Source of the DNA: Liolophura sinensis
Taxonomy: Eukaryota > Mollusca > Polyplacophora > Chitonida > Chitonidae
NCBI RefSeq assembly: GCF_032854445.1
Contig: NC_088306.1
Span: forward strand, 28,555,764-28,619,763
DNA length: 64,000 nucleotides
Direction of reading: 5' to 3'
Below are positions 12,301-21,737 of the stretch, piece after piece. The notes beneath the pieces are model-generated. The model ran no database searches. It was not told the origin of the DNA and was given only the letters and a program-made list of their open reading frames with translations. Each line of letters starts with the position of its first letter. Within the stretch, counting starts at the first letter, position 1. The position numbers and the translations under genes were made by a program.

Positions 12301-15300
12301 CGTCTTAAAACTTGTCCCCATTTGTACAGGTAACTATCTGTGCTTTAGGAGAACTACATGTAGGTTTAACTGAGTTCCTAACTTCAGTTGCCAGGTGCCA
12401 TCCACTGATCATACATGTTTAATCTAATCCACCATATTCACCTGATCCTGCTGCTACACCACAGGTTGTACCAGAGCATTACCTAGACTGAACTTTTCCA
12501 CATATAAGAATGGAATGGGGAAATCCTTCCCCCCCGCCCACCGTAACAAAATCGTCCAGAGCTATATGTACATGTATATATCAGCTCTTTCGTTCTTTTC
12601 TTTCATGTCATAACTACATGACAATTACTGGTGTATGTATGAACTACACAAACACCGCAATGTCATACAAGAAAACAATTGGTGCTCCTTCAATTTGGAC
12701 CTTTTGTGTAGCTTGTCCTCGAGTCTCCCACTGATGATATAAGTTTCTGATGTTGGGCAAATTAATCATACTTATTGTAACTAGTGCTCAAGGGCTGTCA
12801 AATTGGTCTATTGCTCTTCTTCTATTTTCAGTTTCCTTGTAACTAATGCTCAATTGGCTTCTTGTACAATTCACTGGTCTTCCCCACCCACAGAGGGCCT
12901 ATCAATTATTCTGTCTGTAATGGAGGACCTGGCCTCACCTCATTATGACATGACCTTAAAGAGAATCCATTGCACCAGATAGTCATATTATCACAAAGGC
13001 CAGAATTATGACTTGTCTTAACATTCTAGAATCAATTATTTCACCTCTTGTTCACAAGAAATGAATCTGAATGACGCTTACAGGCCTACATTTATTACAC
13101 CTAAACCTACTAGGTTTATTCCAGTAACTCACTCACTGACAACTTTACCTTTTCATTTTGTTGTGATAGCAGGGGTTGCAGTAATATTTCATTCTATGGT
13201 AACTTGCATAATATGACTGGTAATTTTTTTTTCCCTGTCGAAACATTTCTGTATGAACAACTGCTGTTTTGAGATCAACACATGATATGCTTTTAACGCT
13301 AAATCCAAATGTAGGCCTATGCTAGAAGACAAATACTTATTATTTGTGCTTTATTTATTGGTAGTATATAGTATAAACCTAAAGTGTTTCTGAACACAAG
13401 CTGTTCTTGTGATCGTTGTATTTCATTGCATTAGTTTCTCTCCTCAGAAACCACATGCATGTACACGTTGGAAACTGGACCATGGATGACACTTTAACAT
13501 AGCACAAATAACTGACAGTATGTGTAGAATTAAAACCATACACTGGGAGCGATATTAGGATGATTTAATGCAGTGCAGTAGCAGAACTTGCTGTATAGTA
13601 ACCCACATGACCACTTTTTTTTTTAGCCCCTGCTACATTTTCTTCGTGTTAACGCTAGAGAATGTCACAGATACAAATATCACAGTAGTCATTCTCCACA
13701 ACTGCGGGTAGTGGTACAAGAGCCTTTGCTGTAACCTTAAGTTTCTGAATACTAAGACGTCGTGGAGAGCAGCACACGTAAACTAATTCGGCCATCTCCT
13801 TTCGACTTTGACAGGACTTCAGCTGTAAATCTAGCTTTGAGGAATTTAGGTGCAAACCCAAATTGTCATGCGTATCACCTAATTTTTAAGCGCATTTATG
13901 CCTGCACGCTCCTTATCTGCAACATTGGGGTCAAGATCAAATGGCATACCCGCCTTCTGATAACTTCCACATTCTTTCTTGTCACCATTTCCATTTTGGT
14001 GACTAACAAAGCGCTCGACTGCTCTAAAAACATTGGGCCGTGAGAATTTTCTTGTGGCAGAATATGGTACTGAGCACAGTTCCCAACCTGAAACATCTAG
14101 CGGCGGCCCCAGTTATATACAAAGATTGAATTTACTTCTCAGCACCATGCCTCTTCCAGCAAATTTACGCATTCCACGCATTTGTAAATGGCCGGATGTT
14201 GCCTCTAGTCGTCAGTCTTTTGCCAAACAAATTCCTGGCAATCTAGGAGAGACTTTTTCGTCTCATGATGGATTCCATGACAGCCTACGGTATCGCCTTC
14301 AACCAAAGACGCTTTCAACTTGACTGTGAGTTAACTAACCACTCACAACGCCATACATCAAGTCTTCCCCAATGCAGAAGTGAGTGGATGTTATTTTCAC
14401 TCTGGCCAGTGGATTTGGAGACAGTCCTGAACCTCGGTCTCCAAAAAGTATGCCAATCCGGGTCGGAGCACTTTAAGTTTGTACGAGGAATCAACGGAAT
14501 TTCATTACTTCCCCTGCACCTAGTGGATGATGTGTGGTCTGAAACCATGAGTGAGGCAATCACTTTATCTGCTGAGTTGGCAGACTACGTCGTCCAGACC
14601 TGAATGGAGGGGAACTTTCCCTGACAAGTATGGAATCATCATCAAAACAAAGGTTTCAGAACTACCAACCACTTGGAAGAATGGCACTTAAAGCTAAACG
14701 CAACAATAATGAAGGCATATCCCAACACCTCTGAGCTCCTCAACATCTTCAACAAAGAACAGGCAGCCAATGAAATAAAGATGGCATAGCTTGAAGGAGG
14801 ACCACCACCACCACTAAACAAGCGCAGATAAAAAGCATTTCCCTATGCAAATGTAATATGTTTCCTTTATGTACAATGTATGCTTATTTTCTGTGCATTA
14901 AACAAAATATTCAATGCCAAAATCGCATCTCTTTAATTTTTTTCCTGTAGACTGATGTGTGCTAGCAACATGTATGAAATTTCTCCTCGTGTGAAGGACC
15001 CCCGGGGCATAATGGGCTTGTCTCCTGTAGTTTCATCCTACAAGGTTTAAAACACAAACCTACCAATATAACATGTAACATTTGACAACTAATAAAAAGT
15101 TTTGGTTATGGCATGACTAAGTCAAGTCTTTTCTATCCCCGTACCATGCAATGTACACAGTAAAGGCATCCTACATGTATGTACATGTAAAAGAAAAACT
15201 CAATAAAAGAAGAAGACCTTTACCTCTTTGAACGTCCACTTGTGAACGGTCCGTGTATAAATCTACACGTTGTCCCGTAATGACAGCTTCCTGTTTTCAG

Positions 15301-18300
15301 CCAATTACGGCATTTCTCCAGGTACAATCCTGCGTCCTGTCTCTGAAACAAAAATCACAATTCTTACATAGATCACTATCCATGTCATAACACAGGGTCC
15401 ATCCCAACCTCTCAAAAAACTCTCCGCAGCTTTCCAAACGCTAACTGAATAGAACCATTTCAATCAGGTCCGTACTGATGGCACCCAAACTTAACTGCAC
15501 TATAAACACAAGTTCTTTTTCATGTCTTTCTGGGATGGATTAAGAAGACTACAGTGGTGCTTACATACAGTCAAAACTGAGTTACATTTCAAACTCACAA
15601 GTAGGTGATCTGACAGTAGGTTTGCCAAAATTTTGCCCGTCCAAAGATAGCCTTAAACCAGCATCAGATCACACTTCATTTCAAAACTGAATGCTGCTAC
15701 CTGCCCTGTTACCTGCCCTTGTCAAATACTGTACATCAGTACCAAGAGTCACCAAGAAATCTCTGGTCCACACGGCCCCGAAAATAACCGATCAACATTG
15801 TGTTTATCACACCTGCAAATTTACTGTAAGGTCGTGGAGATGTACTTGATAGGTGGTTTTTGTATTGAAGGCCGTGACAAACTGCCACAGCAACTGCATC
15901 ACATTTTTAAATGAGGGGCACTCTGACATTGGATTGGGGTCATCCTTGGCCGAACAAAATTTTGCCAAACCTAACGTCGGAGCAAACCCTGTGTATCAGT
16001 GTACAACCACAAAATTCTGTAGAAAGAAGCAGTACACACACTGGCGTCCACGGATGAACTAGGCCAAGATTCCTTAAATAAAAAAGTTGACCGCTGTAGT
16101 GGCTTAATGGTTAGAGCGACCACCTCGAAGTCGGACCACCCTGGACCAAACCCGAGTCGGGTTTAGAAAGAACGAAACAAGACTGGTTGGCACAGTGTAA
16201 TGTCTGGTGTCTCTGGCATGATAATTCAGTGGTGGCAGTCCTTTAGCAGTATGGATTTGTCCTGCCATAAAAAGATACAGTATATGTACACACACCTAAT
16301 GACTCCTTTTTGAGTTGTTAAGTACGACACTGAACCCAAAGCATTCATTCATTCATTTCAAAAGTAAGCTGTCAAAATGTAGTGTAAAGCATCACCTGTT
16401 TCCTGATTTATGCAGAAAACAAAGGGGCATAATCGAAATCAATGGCAGAATCAAAAATACCATGCATTTTTCACCGAATATACAATAATCTTCGTTACAC
16501 TTACAGCTGTAAAATAAAGATAAACAGCAGTAAGAATACATATGACCCCTAGAACTATTTGACCCCTTTGATTCTGGCATACCCTCGTCCCTATATCTAA
16601 ATCAAGGGCGGAAAAGGCAAGATAAGTTCAATTTCATTCTATTTTCACATACTCTTAGTCTTATTGCTGTAAAAGATGTATATAAAAGCGTGTCTCTTCA
16701 AATTCCGTATCTTTCTCCACAAATAAAGGCTCTCGACTTTCAATTTGTGTTTGGTTGGAAGTGCCATGCACATTCATTCTGACTCTCAAAGATGCGCCCA
16801 ACTGTAAGGATGTGTAGTGCATGTGTAAGCTATCATCTAGCATATAACTCTGCATAAATTCTGGGCAATTATTTTGCATTTCGAGGAATTATGTACAATC
16901 TGCTGCAATGCTGTAATTTGGTTGGAAGTTGTAAAATTTAACTTGTTGTTGGCATTGTTTGTTACTGATCCACTTCCACCAGAAAATTACATATAAATGA
17001 GCAGATAAGCAGAGAGCTATTGCCATGAATAGGAAGGATCGAGATGGGCGTTTGAAATCTGTATCATGTCTTTTATTTACTTATTTATTTATTTGACTGG
17101 TGTTTTATGCCGCACTCAAGAATATTTCACTTATACGATGGGAATCAGCTTCATGGTAGGAGGGAACCATGCAGAGCCTGGTGAAAACCCATGACCATCC
17201 ACAGGTTGCTGACAGACCTTCCCACGTACGTATCATGTCACAATTCTAAAATGTCACAATTCTATTAATTTCCTTAGTGTTCTACATCGTACTCAAGAAT
17301 ATTTCACTTATACAATGGCGGCCACATAATGGTTGCAAGAAATGTCACAATTTCACAAGTGAGGTCATCTAGGATAAACGAACAATATGAAAAGCAGATT
17401 CGGCTGTTGTAATGACTAGGGTTATATTTACGTGTAACTTTCTATGTCACTACTTACGTCAATTCATTCATGCTTCACTGAATGAAGCTGGCCATACATG
17501 GAGGAGAGCCTTTTCAGATTAAGTTCACGTGACAAAAGCATGTGACACATGCACATGCGCTTTCAACCCTTACCATATTCATCTATCTTAAAGACGTCTA
17601 AAAAGCACGTTCTAGCACATCAACTCAAGTGGTGTAGTGGTAAAAAGCAACCGCCTACGGACCCGACACGCCATTTGATGGAAGTTCGAATCCAGAGCAG
17701 ATCGCAACAAGTTAGGCAAATCCTTTCAAAAAAAGTATGATGACATGAAAAATGACAGAGACACATGACAGAAACTAGAACAATAAATGCTGTTTTTCTA
17801 TGTATGCAAATTGAACATCACCACATCCAATATTAACCCATGAAAAATCAGTAAAAGCTCGTGACAGTAGGGAAAAAATGACGTCAGAATGCACGTGGAA
17901 ATCAACACGTAAATATAACCCTAGTCCTTACACCTCCCGCTGATACATCACTGAACTAACCGAGTGGACTACGGCTGCGTCTTGTTGTTGACTTTCTTGT
18001 TGTTGCTGTTGTTGTTGTAAATGGCTGCGCAAAATAACACGCCACGCATTCTCAACCAGCTGGTCTCAGAACCCTGCATCACAGATTGCACTTGCCTTCA
18101 ACAATATACAAACGTTCGTCCCATTGTTTTTTTTTTTCGCCGTAATTGTACAAACGAACAGACTAACATTTCTTACCTCTCCCTCGAAAGATTTTCTCGA
18201 TGAAGTGGCTCCAGGCCCAAGTCTTTCAAACACGCTTGGTTTGCTTCGTTTCGATCCCCCTTCTTCGTCGGATGACTTCTCTCCTCCACGGTAACTTTGC

Positions 18301-18316
18301 GACGATTTTTACTCAT
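221..18316 (-). CDS. ZC3H13: ZC3H13 orthologue, 5' half of gene (8 coding exons found, continues past left edge)
   Basis: In animals ZC3H13 is a nuclear scaffold of the m6A writer-associated complex (WTAP, VIRMA, HAKAI) that keeps the METTL3/METTL14 methyltransferase in the nucleus. The match rests on four blocks in the right order: an N-terminus like MSKxRRKVTVE, then PSVFERLGP, then a CCCH finger CRNWLKTGSCHYGTTCRFIH (C-x8-C-x5-C-x3-H), then an acidic/basic coiled segment and an SR/SP-rich region. Located coding exons are 18177-18316, 15224-15342, 11122-11227, 9127-9250, 7623-7759, 5990-6115, 1156-1499 and 221-337, about 1.2 kb of coding sequence. Phases agree at the junctions of exons 1-2 (after an in-exon frameshift), 2-3, 3-4, 4-5 and 6-7. 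They do not agree at 5-6 and 7-8, so at least one small exon is probably missing at each. The family protein is over 1,500 residues in vertebrates; the rest lies outside the window. Identity is assigned from remembered family sequence, not a search. Confidence 0.93.
346..1155. other. ZC3H13 intron 7: two partial SINEs, otherwise unremarkable
   Basis: Two minus-oriented SINE-A tails lie at about 525-575 and 993-1062. The remainder is AT-rich. A missing small exon is expected here from splice phases, but I could not identify one with good sites. Confidence 0.5.
993..1062 (-). repeat. SINE-A tail fragment
   Basis: A TTTATTTATTTATTTGATTGG tail followed by GTGTTTTGCGTCGTACTCAAG is the reverse complement of the SINE-A 3' end. 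A weaker copy is at 525-575. Confidence 0.75.
1156..1499 (-). CDS. ZC3H13: ZC3H13 exon 7, SR/SP-rich region
   Basis: The acceptor ATTTCTCAG and in-frame join to exon 6 (AG+A = Arg) support the start. The reading is full of SP, RS and PP dipeptides (RSPPRHYGKSPP, SRSSPSRDPSPLS, RERSPPGSPHRPPSPRHS), as expected for a nuclear-speckle protein. It ends in KLGYAYRDQYNA, matching the vertebrate LGKKYKEKYKVKD. The donor chosen is AATGCAG|GTTTTA at phase 1. If that donor is skipped the frame runs on to a stop at 1070-1072. Because the next exon needs phase 2, either a small exon is missing in 346-1155 or this donor is wrong. Confidence 0.85.
1500..4024. other. ZC3H13 intron 6, part without recognised genes
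   Basis: No coding match was seen on either strand. The only recognised element is a SINE-A fragment at about 3385-3455 (minus). Short open stretches at 1763-2238 and 3006-3200 show no family motif or splice context. The stretch 3900-4020 leads into the satellite. Confidence 0.5.
3385..3455 (-). repeat. SINE-A fragment
   Basis: TTTGTGTTTTATGCCACACTC followed by AAGAATATTTCACTTATAGG matches the reversed SINE-A 3' region. It decays beyond about 3455. Confidence 0.7.
4025..5815. repeat. 76-bp satellite array, about 23 copies
   Basis: The unit contains CTACATGCTCCTACATGGTT, AAGGCAGGGCCTGG, TTTCATGAAACTT and GTTCTGTAAAACCACTCTACC. The GGCAGG anchor recurs at 4083, 4159, 4235 and 4311, giving a 76-bp period. 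The core GTTTCATGAAAC is a perfect 12-bp palindrome in most copies, and many others carry GTTTCACGAAAC. The array sits inside intron 6 of ZC3H13. Confidence 0.95.
5990..6115 (-). CDS. ZC3H13: ZC3H13 exon 6, poly-serine and basic SP segment
   Basis: The acceptor is ACTTTCTAG and the donor AGCAG|GTCAGG. The frame reads a run of about twenty residues that is nearly all Ser with a few Gly, then GSPSPPRKKSQRLPKTPPRH. The serines use mixed codons (AGC, AGT, TCC, TCA, TCG), so the tract is not a simple trinucleotide expansion. It starts with one base of a split codon and ends in phase 2, joining exon 7 in frame. Confidence 0.82.
6116..7622. other. ZC3H13 intron 5, with minisatellite
   Basis: It contains the 27-bp array at 6795-7275. 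A long minus-strand open stretch at 6116-6550 has no recognisable motif, and it overlaps the poly-pyrimidine tract of the exon 6 acceptor. I regard it as non-coding. A small missing exon is expected somewhere here. Confidence 0.45.
6795..7275. repeat. 27-bp minisatellite, about 17 copies
   Basis: The unit is of the type ACCCTGTTGTACGAGCTGTT plus GTTACAA, with scattered substitutions. Because 27 is a multiple of 3, translation gives nine-residue repeats: Cys-rich (CCYRPCCTS) or Leu-rich (LLYELLLQT) on plus, Thr-rich (VTTARTTGP) on minus. It lies wholly within a ZC3H13 intron, so I treat it as non-coding. Confidence 0.92.
7623..7759 (-). CDS. ZC3H13: ZC3H13 exon 5, coiled-coil segment
   Basis: The acceptor is GATTTTCAG and the donor AAAAAG|GTAAAT. 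It encodes AEDSAFDDLDYKDELQLEQK followed by a Glu/Arg/Gln/Leu-rich helix and ENITIEKK. This parallels the vertebrate stretch DYVHELSLEMKRQKIQREL through EEIIIKKE. A coiled-coil helix is the likely structure. It ends in phase 0, which does not fit the next located exon, so a short exon probably lies in 6116-7622. Confidence 0.9.
7760..9126. other. ZC3H13 intron 4, with 90-bp tandem repeat
   Basis: Only the tandem repeat at 8185-8560 stands out. Just upstream of it, at 8017-8070, three short copies of a CAATGGCAGGCCAC/CAATGCCAGGCCAC motif occur. Confidence 0.5.
8185..8560. repeat. 90-bp tandem repeat, about 4 copies
   Basis: The anchor CAATCCCCACCCAGCAC recurs at 8194, 8284, 8374 and 8461 (steps of 90, 90 and 87). 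The unit continues ACCCTTCCTAGTCACTC, ACACATGGCTGCATGATCA and ACCACCAGACATGACAACAC. It is open in plus frame as a 30-residue repeat rich in Pro and Thr, but no start, splice or promoter context supports a gene. Confidence 0.93.
9127..9250 (-). CDS. ZC3H13: ZC3H13 exon 4
   Basis: The acceptor is ATTTTAG and the donor GGGATG|GTAAGC. It encodes RSSRGHGRKEKDAKMKSA, then a hydrophobic/basic IIVKK and an acidic tail ending STPWD. The PWD before an acidic run corresponds to the vertebrate VEWETNRDD segment. It ends in phase 1, and its final G joins CT of exon 5 to give GCT. Confidence 0.88.
9251..11121. other. ZC3H13 intron 3
   Basis: A degraded SINE-A fragment (minus) is at about 9545-9612. A plus-strand open stretch at 10651-10974 ends in a Ser/Arg-rich tail (SSSGRQLRSRTSKRQ) before a stop. 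It looks like decayed coding sequence of unknown origin, and I cannot assign it to a family. Confidence 0.4.
11122..11227 (-). CDS. ZC3H13: ZC3H13 exon 3, charged linker
   Basis: The acceptor is CATGACAG and the donor AAAG|GTAAAG. It joins exon 2 by completing an AGG codon. It encodes a highly charged linker (KGGEGEEDSGDEGKHRKHRT, then a Lys/Arg stretch and SQSLSPK). No fold is expected. It ends in phase 0, matching exon 4. Confidence 0.88.
11228..15223. other. ZC3H13 intron 2, with MULE relic
   Basis: Apart from the transposase relic at 14100-14832 I see no gene. The stretches 11300-13700 and 14850-15200 hold nothing I can name. Confidence 0.5.
14100..14832 (+). pseudogene. Mutator-like (MULE) transposase relic, antisense within ZC3H13 intron 2
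   Basis: Broken plus-strand reading frames contain pieces typical of the C-terminal half of animal MULE-type transposases. These are LPLHLVDDVWSE, LSAELADYVVQT (stop), a shifted segment TTNHLEEWHLKLN, then EQAANEIKMA (stop) and LEGGPPPPLNKR. In intact relatives the block is a TNNHLEGWHxKLN motif followed by a QLxxGxPPP tail. The frame shifts near 14603 and several stops intervene, so it is dead. The upstream part (about 14147, MPLPANLRIP) probably belongs to the same gene. The DDE core is not recognisable. Family assignment is from remembered motifs. Confidence 0.65.
15224..15342 (-). CDS. ZC3H13: ZC3H13 exon 2, CCCH zinc finger
   Basis: The acceptor TTTCAG precedes AGACAGGACGC and the donor is AGAG|GTAAAG. 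The exon encodes RQDAGLYLEK followed by the complete C-x8-C-x5-C-x3-H finger and the tail GPFTSGRSKR. All four zinc ligands (three Cys, one His) are present on this one exon. The vertebrate equivalent reads CRNWLKTGNCLYGNTCRFVHGP, so this is the most diagnostic exon. It starts in phase 0 and ends in phase 2. Confidence 0.95.
16092..16345 (+). repeat. SINE-B, near full length
   Basis: The head is tRNA-like: an A-box-type GTGGCTTAATGGTTAGAGCG and a B-box-type ACCAAACCCGAGTC. The body has GTGTCTCTGGCATGATAATT, GGCAGTCCTTTAGCAGTATG and CAGTATATGTACACACACC, and it ends TTGTTAAGTACGACACTG then ATTCATTCATTCATT. Other copies are at 34960-35080, 35490-35760 and (tail only) 45250-45375. Confidence 0.8.
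17071..17240 (-). repeat. SINE-A, 3' two thirds
   Basis: Read on plus it begins with a TTATTTATTTATTTGACTGG tail, then GTGTTTTATGCCGCACTCAAG, AATATTTCACTTATACGATGG, GGAGGGAACC, CCATGACCATCCACAGGTTGC and ends CCTTCCCACGTACG. The tRNA-like head is missing. Confidence 0.85.
17268..17335 (-). repeat. SINE-A tail fragment
   Basis: GTGTTCTACATCGTACTCAAG, then AATATTTCACTTATACAATGG and CGGCCACATAATGG. It is a second truncated copy only about 30 bp after the previous one, in the same orientation. Confidence 0.75.
17625..17730 (+). repeat. tRNA-like element (possible third SINE type)
   Basis: GTGGTGTAGTGGTAAAAAGC resembles an A box and GGAAGTTCGAATCCAGAGC a B box, about 40 bp apart. The intervening sequence does not fold into a convincing tRNA, so this is probably a SINE head or tRNA pseudogene. 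Confidence 0.45.
18177..18316 (-). CDS. ZC3H13: ZC3H13 exon 1 (start codon, apparent internal frameshift)
   Basis: The ATG at 18314-18316 opens MSKNRRKVTVEE, almost the vertebrate start. The second conserved block, SKPSVFERLGP (about 18212-18246), lies in a different frame, and the exon ends GAG|GTAAGA in phase 0 of that second frame. The next exon begins in phase 0 and continues it. The ATG frame instead runs to a TAA at the donor. The switch must occur at the GA-rich run near 18278-18288. Removing two bases or adding one there joins the blocks cleanly. A base-call or assembly error is as likely as a real allele. Confidence 0.85.
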
Positions 18317-18560
18317 TGCAGGACAGAAAGCTCTCTTCCCGGCTACAAGTCCGTCGTTTTTGCGCTTACGAGTTCATTGGACAAGCGCTCGATTAAACGA
18401 TAATTTTGTAAACGAGCGATTTGCAGTGTTGAACCTTAGTACGAGATCTACAGAAGGTTCGTACACCGGATCTGACATCACATATTTACAGACTGAAACG
18501 ATGCGCATGCCCAAACGTCTCGTTGAGCCGAGCGCAGTCACATGCGCCCAGCTTCAGGGA
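18317..18560 (-). promoter_or_regulatory. ZC3H13 5' leader and putative promoter
   Basis: Immediately upstream of the ATG the sequence is richer in CpG than the surrounding DNA. A GATGCGCATGCCC element (about 18499-18511), close to an NRF1 site, and a second CATGCGCCC near 18541 are visible. There is no clear TATA box. About 80 bp of this region recurs in inverted orientation at 21625-21700. The transcription start cannot be placed from sequence alone. Confidence 0.45.
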
Positions 18561-19619
18561 AAAAGACAACTTCTAGTTTCATACCAGATAGCTTTGAGAG
18601 AGCAATAAAAAAATAAATAAATGCAAAAAAAGTAATAATAAATAATATCATTATTAATAGAAATGAATGAGTATACTCCTGTGTCTTTAAAAATAAAACC
18701 ATAACAATATATATTGGCCATTTCGGAAGATACCCACAGCGCAACTATGTAGCCGTTAGCGTTTTCAACCCGTCTAATGAACATTCGACAGACGGCGGCG
18801 TTATGATACTTGTCCACTCGTCTAGTCAGAAAATTGTTCTCGCTAATTTTAAACGACTAGCAATTTTCACCCAGTGTATTGATAGAGTGAAAATTTAAGA
18901 AGGTTTTTCAGCTGACTGTTTTGTAAAGTTACATTCAAGCTCAATTTGGCCATGATTATAGATGTCATGATATGGGCCAATATATTACCGTACATGCCTA
19001 TCATGGAGATTGAATATTCTAGGCCAACGTGCATGTACCTCCATGGTCACCGATACTGTAAATCATCTAAAATTCCGTCCATGATTAAGTTGCTCATGGT
19101 TTTGGCCCGATTCTGAGAATTATATATTGATCTTAAAAAGTTGTTAATGGGTGTGTTGAAAGGTAGGGCCAAGTTAAGATTATGTCACATTCGAAAGGCT
19201 AGAAAAAATATAAGTTTCAAAGCCAATAGGCCTATAACCTTATGACCTTTGGTTTCCTCTATAAGTGGGCTTGTTGAGCGAATTTTTAGGCCCAGTAGGC
19301 TACAACACGCCGTCATGTAGACCTATATAGTGGCTCCGAACGGTCTCAGAATTAAAATCCTCACAACTACCAGCCTCTCATACCAATCAGGTACTGGTAT
19401 ACAATATACACGTAGGCTTACATATACTCAAATGATATAGGCCTATGCATTTTAATTGACGTGGAAATAATTACCATGATACTACCCGGTATCATTAAAT
19501 TTATTTATGTTATTGCTGATTTAGCCCACATTCAACATGGGAAAATGGGAGTTCTGACAAATTTGTACCCAGCTTTACAGTAGAACTCAGATTTGTTGAT
19601 CGCCTTTGTATGGATATAT

Positions 19620-19672
<53 letters not shown>

Positions 19673-21624
19673 TATATATATATACATGCGCACGTGGACC
19701 GGGTGTGATGTATACTGTATTGTCAAATCGATCATTACGTGTAAATTTTGTGATAGAGGCCTACATATGTTTTTTTACGAAACACAGTTGAGTTACAAGT
19801 AGCGGTGCATTATTTTCTCTGTATTGTATGACGTGATACCTGTACCTATATTGGCCTATATGTAATGCCACTGTTAATTTACTCTGATAAATGAGGCCTG
19901 CCCAAGAAAAGGAACATTACATCACATGTATCAATACATGCTCTGTGCTTATAATCACACACTTCAAATAGCCACTGTTGGATTTGCAAACATCTCCGTA
20001 GAAATGAATAATACAAGCTTATGAACGATTCATCCCTTATTTCATTTGAAATATTAACCTACAAAAAGAACATAGGGTGGCACTGTAGGAACCAGAATTT
20101 ATATTGTGTTTTAACCTCATCTGGATTCCACAAAGATGCAGAAATTTTTTTAAAATACGGTTTAAAGTGTTATTAAATTTACATTTTGATTGTTCTATTC
20201 AATGACAATTCAATATCGAGCGGTGAGTGATGATACCTGTAGGAAAACAGCAAATTGTGACCAATGCAGTTCAAATGACCATAGATACATGGTTTGGAAG
20301 AAGCGAATCTGATCTTGTGAAATTGTCGATTTTCTGACCTTTACTGATCTTTGACAAAGTGTTCTGAAAAGGTAGCAAATATTCAGTCAGAATGCTGCCG
20401 CATAAGTGGTAATGTTTACATGCACATGTATGTAAAATGTACTGCATCTTAACTTCCTTCACCAAGTGGCCTTGACCTTGGATCCAAACTAATTGTAACA
20501 CATGTAAAAGTATGGCCGACGCAAAGATAAATTTTACCCATGGAGGTAGAACTGTAGAATATCAGCGTGAATTACTGAATTTCTTACACTCTGGACACTC
20601 GCAATGATGTTGGGGTCCATTCAACTTTTATCTGCGATCGATGTTCATTTATCTCAGTGTAGAATACAAAACTTCGTCGTGAATCACAATAAACAAACAT
20701 GTAAATAAGAAGACTTACCTAATTTTATACAATAAACTAATAAAGACATTAAATTCAGTAACTGTAGATCAACATTTGTAACCATATAGACCCTATAATT
20801 CCTGGAAATTTGTTTCTTATCGCATAGTGGCCTTAAAGGACGCTAATTAAAGAACAATCAACAACTCGCTTAAGGTTTATAGGAAACTTTTATATTACAG
20901 ATGTATATAAGGCTTCATTGCTCAAAACATTTATTTATTTTAATTTCAACCAAAGACCACATACAGAAGTACACAAACTTTCAAACTTTCGGCAAATGTT
21001 CGCGAGCTTGACTTAAGTCTTTATCAAAACAAGTGTCCCTGGCTGTTTGCCTGCGACACACTCGCGAGAGCGCTTGCGCCTAGACCTAATCAAGCCTGAC
21101 AGTTGGACAGAGACTCCCGTTACAACTTCCGTTTCTCGGGAGGAATTACGAATGTAATTCTTTGTATTTTAGGGTGCAAACTCTTTTTTTTTTTTTTGCT
21201 GCCAGCCTGCCGTTCTTGGTGTACAGGTGCATGAATGGTATCAAATGATGGAAATTGTCTACGCTTTGAACAGGAATGAGTTTTAATGACGAAAGGAGTG
21301 AGGACACAAGGAGGCAAGTGTGATGAGGCTCCGAGTGATGACCCCTTGGCGTTACTAGGCAGGCGTCCCAGCTGTCGGCATAGAAAAGTCTAGATTTTGA
21401 CAGAGCCAATGTTAAGATTTTTATGGTTTCTTTCTCAAAAGCTGGGCCAGGTGGGCCAATGCACCAAAACTTGTTGGCCACGGAATGTTTGGGACTGAGC
21501 TACAGCGCTAAACGTTAACATTGTCGCTTCTGGAAAATTAACGTTCTAATCTTCTGTCACAACAAGGAGCGGACCCAGTGGTGTCGACAACGCCTCGTTG
21601 TGCCTCCTTCTATTCTACCTCCAT
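18561..21624. other. Intergenic, no gene recognised
   Basis: AT-rich sequence with short homopolymers and a long (TA)n tract at 19624-19683. No protein motif, RNA gene or long repeat was recognised. Confidence 0.5.
19624..19683. repeat. (TA)n microsatellite, about 60 bp
   Basis: An uninterrupted AT dinucleotide run is followed by two TATTATATA imperfections. It is prone to length polymorphism and cruciform extrusion. Confidence 0.97.
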
Positions 21625-21700
21625 GGTTTGAGCATGCGCCGCATTGTCTACGTGATCTCAGATCCGGTGTACAAATTTTCTCAAGATCTCGTATTAGGCG
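21625..21700 (-). repeat. Inverted copy of ZC3H13 promoter-proximal sequence
   Basis: Read on minus, this stretch has TACGAGATCT, GTACACCGGATCTGAGATCAC and GCGCATGCTCAAAC in the same order and spacing as 18436-18516 on plus (TACGAGATCT, GTACACCGGATCTGACATCAC, GCGCATGCCCAAAC). It ends close to the Tc1-like element. Confidence 0.75.
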
Positions 21701-21737
21701 AGTACCAGTTGGAGTACATGTATGCCAGTATACATTA

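Larger units (their letters stand above)
15343..18176. other. ZC3H13 intron 1, SINE-rich
   Basis: It contains SINE-B (16092-16345, plus), two SINE-A copies (17071-17240 and 17268-17335, minus) and a further tRNA-like element at 17625-17730. No exon-like sequence is visible. Confidence 0.55.

Noticed and set aside
16092-16150. tRNA gene
   Set aside because: A- and B-box-like motifs are present but the sequence does not form a cloverleaf and continues into a SINE body.
17625-17730. Functional tRNA gene
   Set aside because: The B box is good but arm pairing is poor and there is no clean terminator; more likely a SINE head or tRNA pseudogene.
19532-19802. Tyr/Ile-rich frames on both strands
   Set aside because: Translation of the (TA)n microsatellite.
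21146-21481. 111-codon minus-strand frame near the Tc1 element
   Set aside because: No ATG at the start (GTG), no known motif and no splice signals; probably chance.
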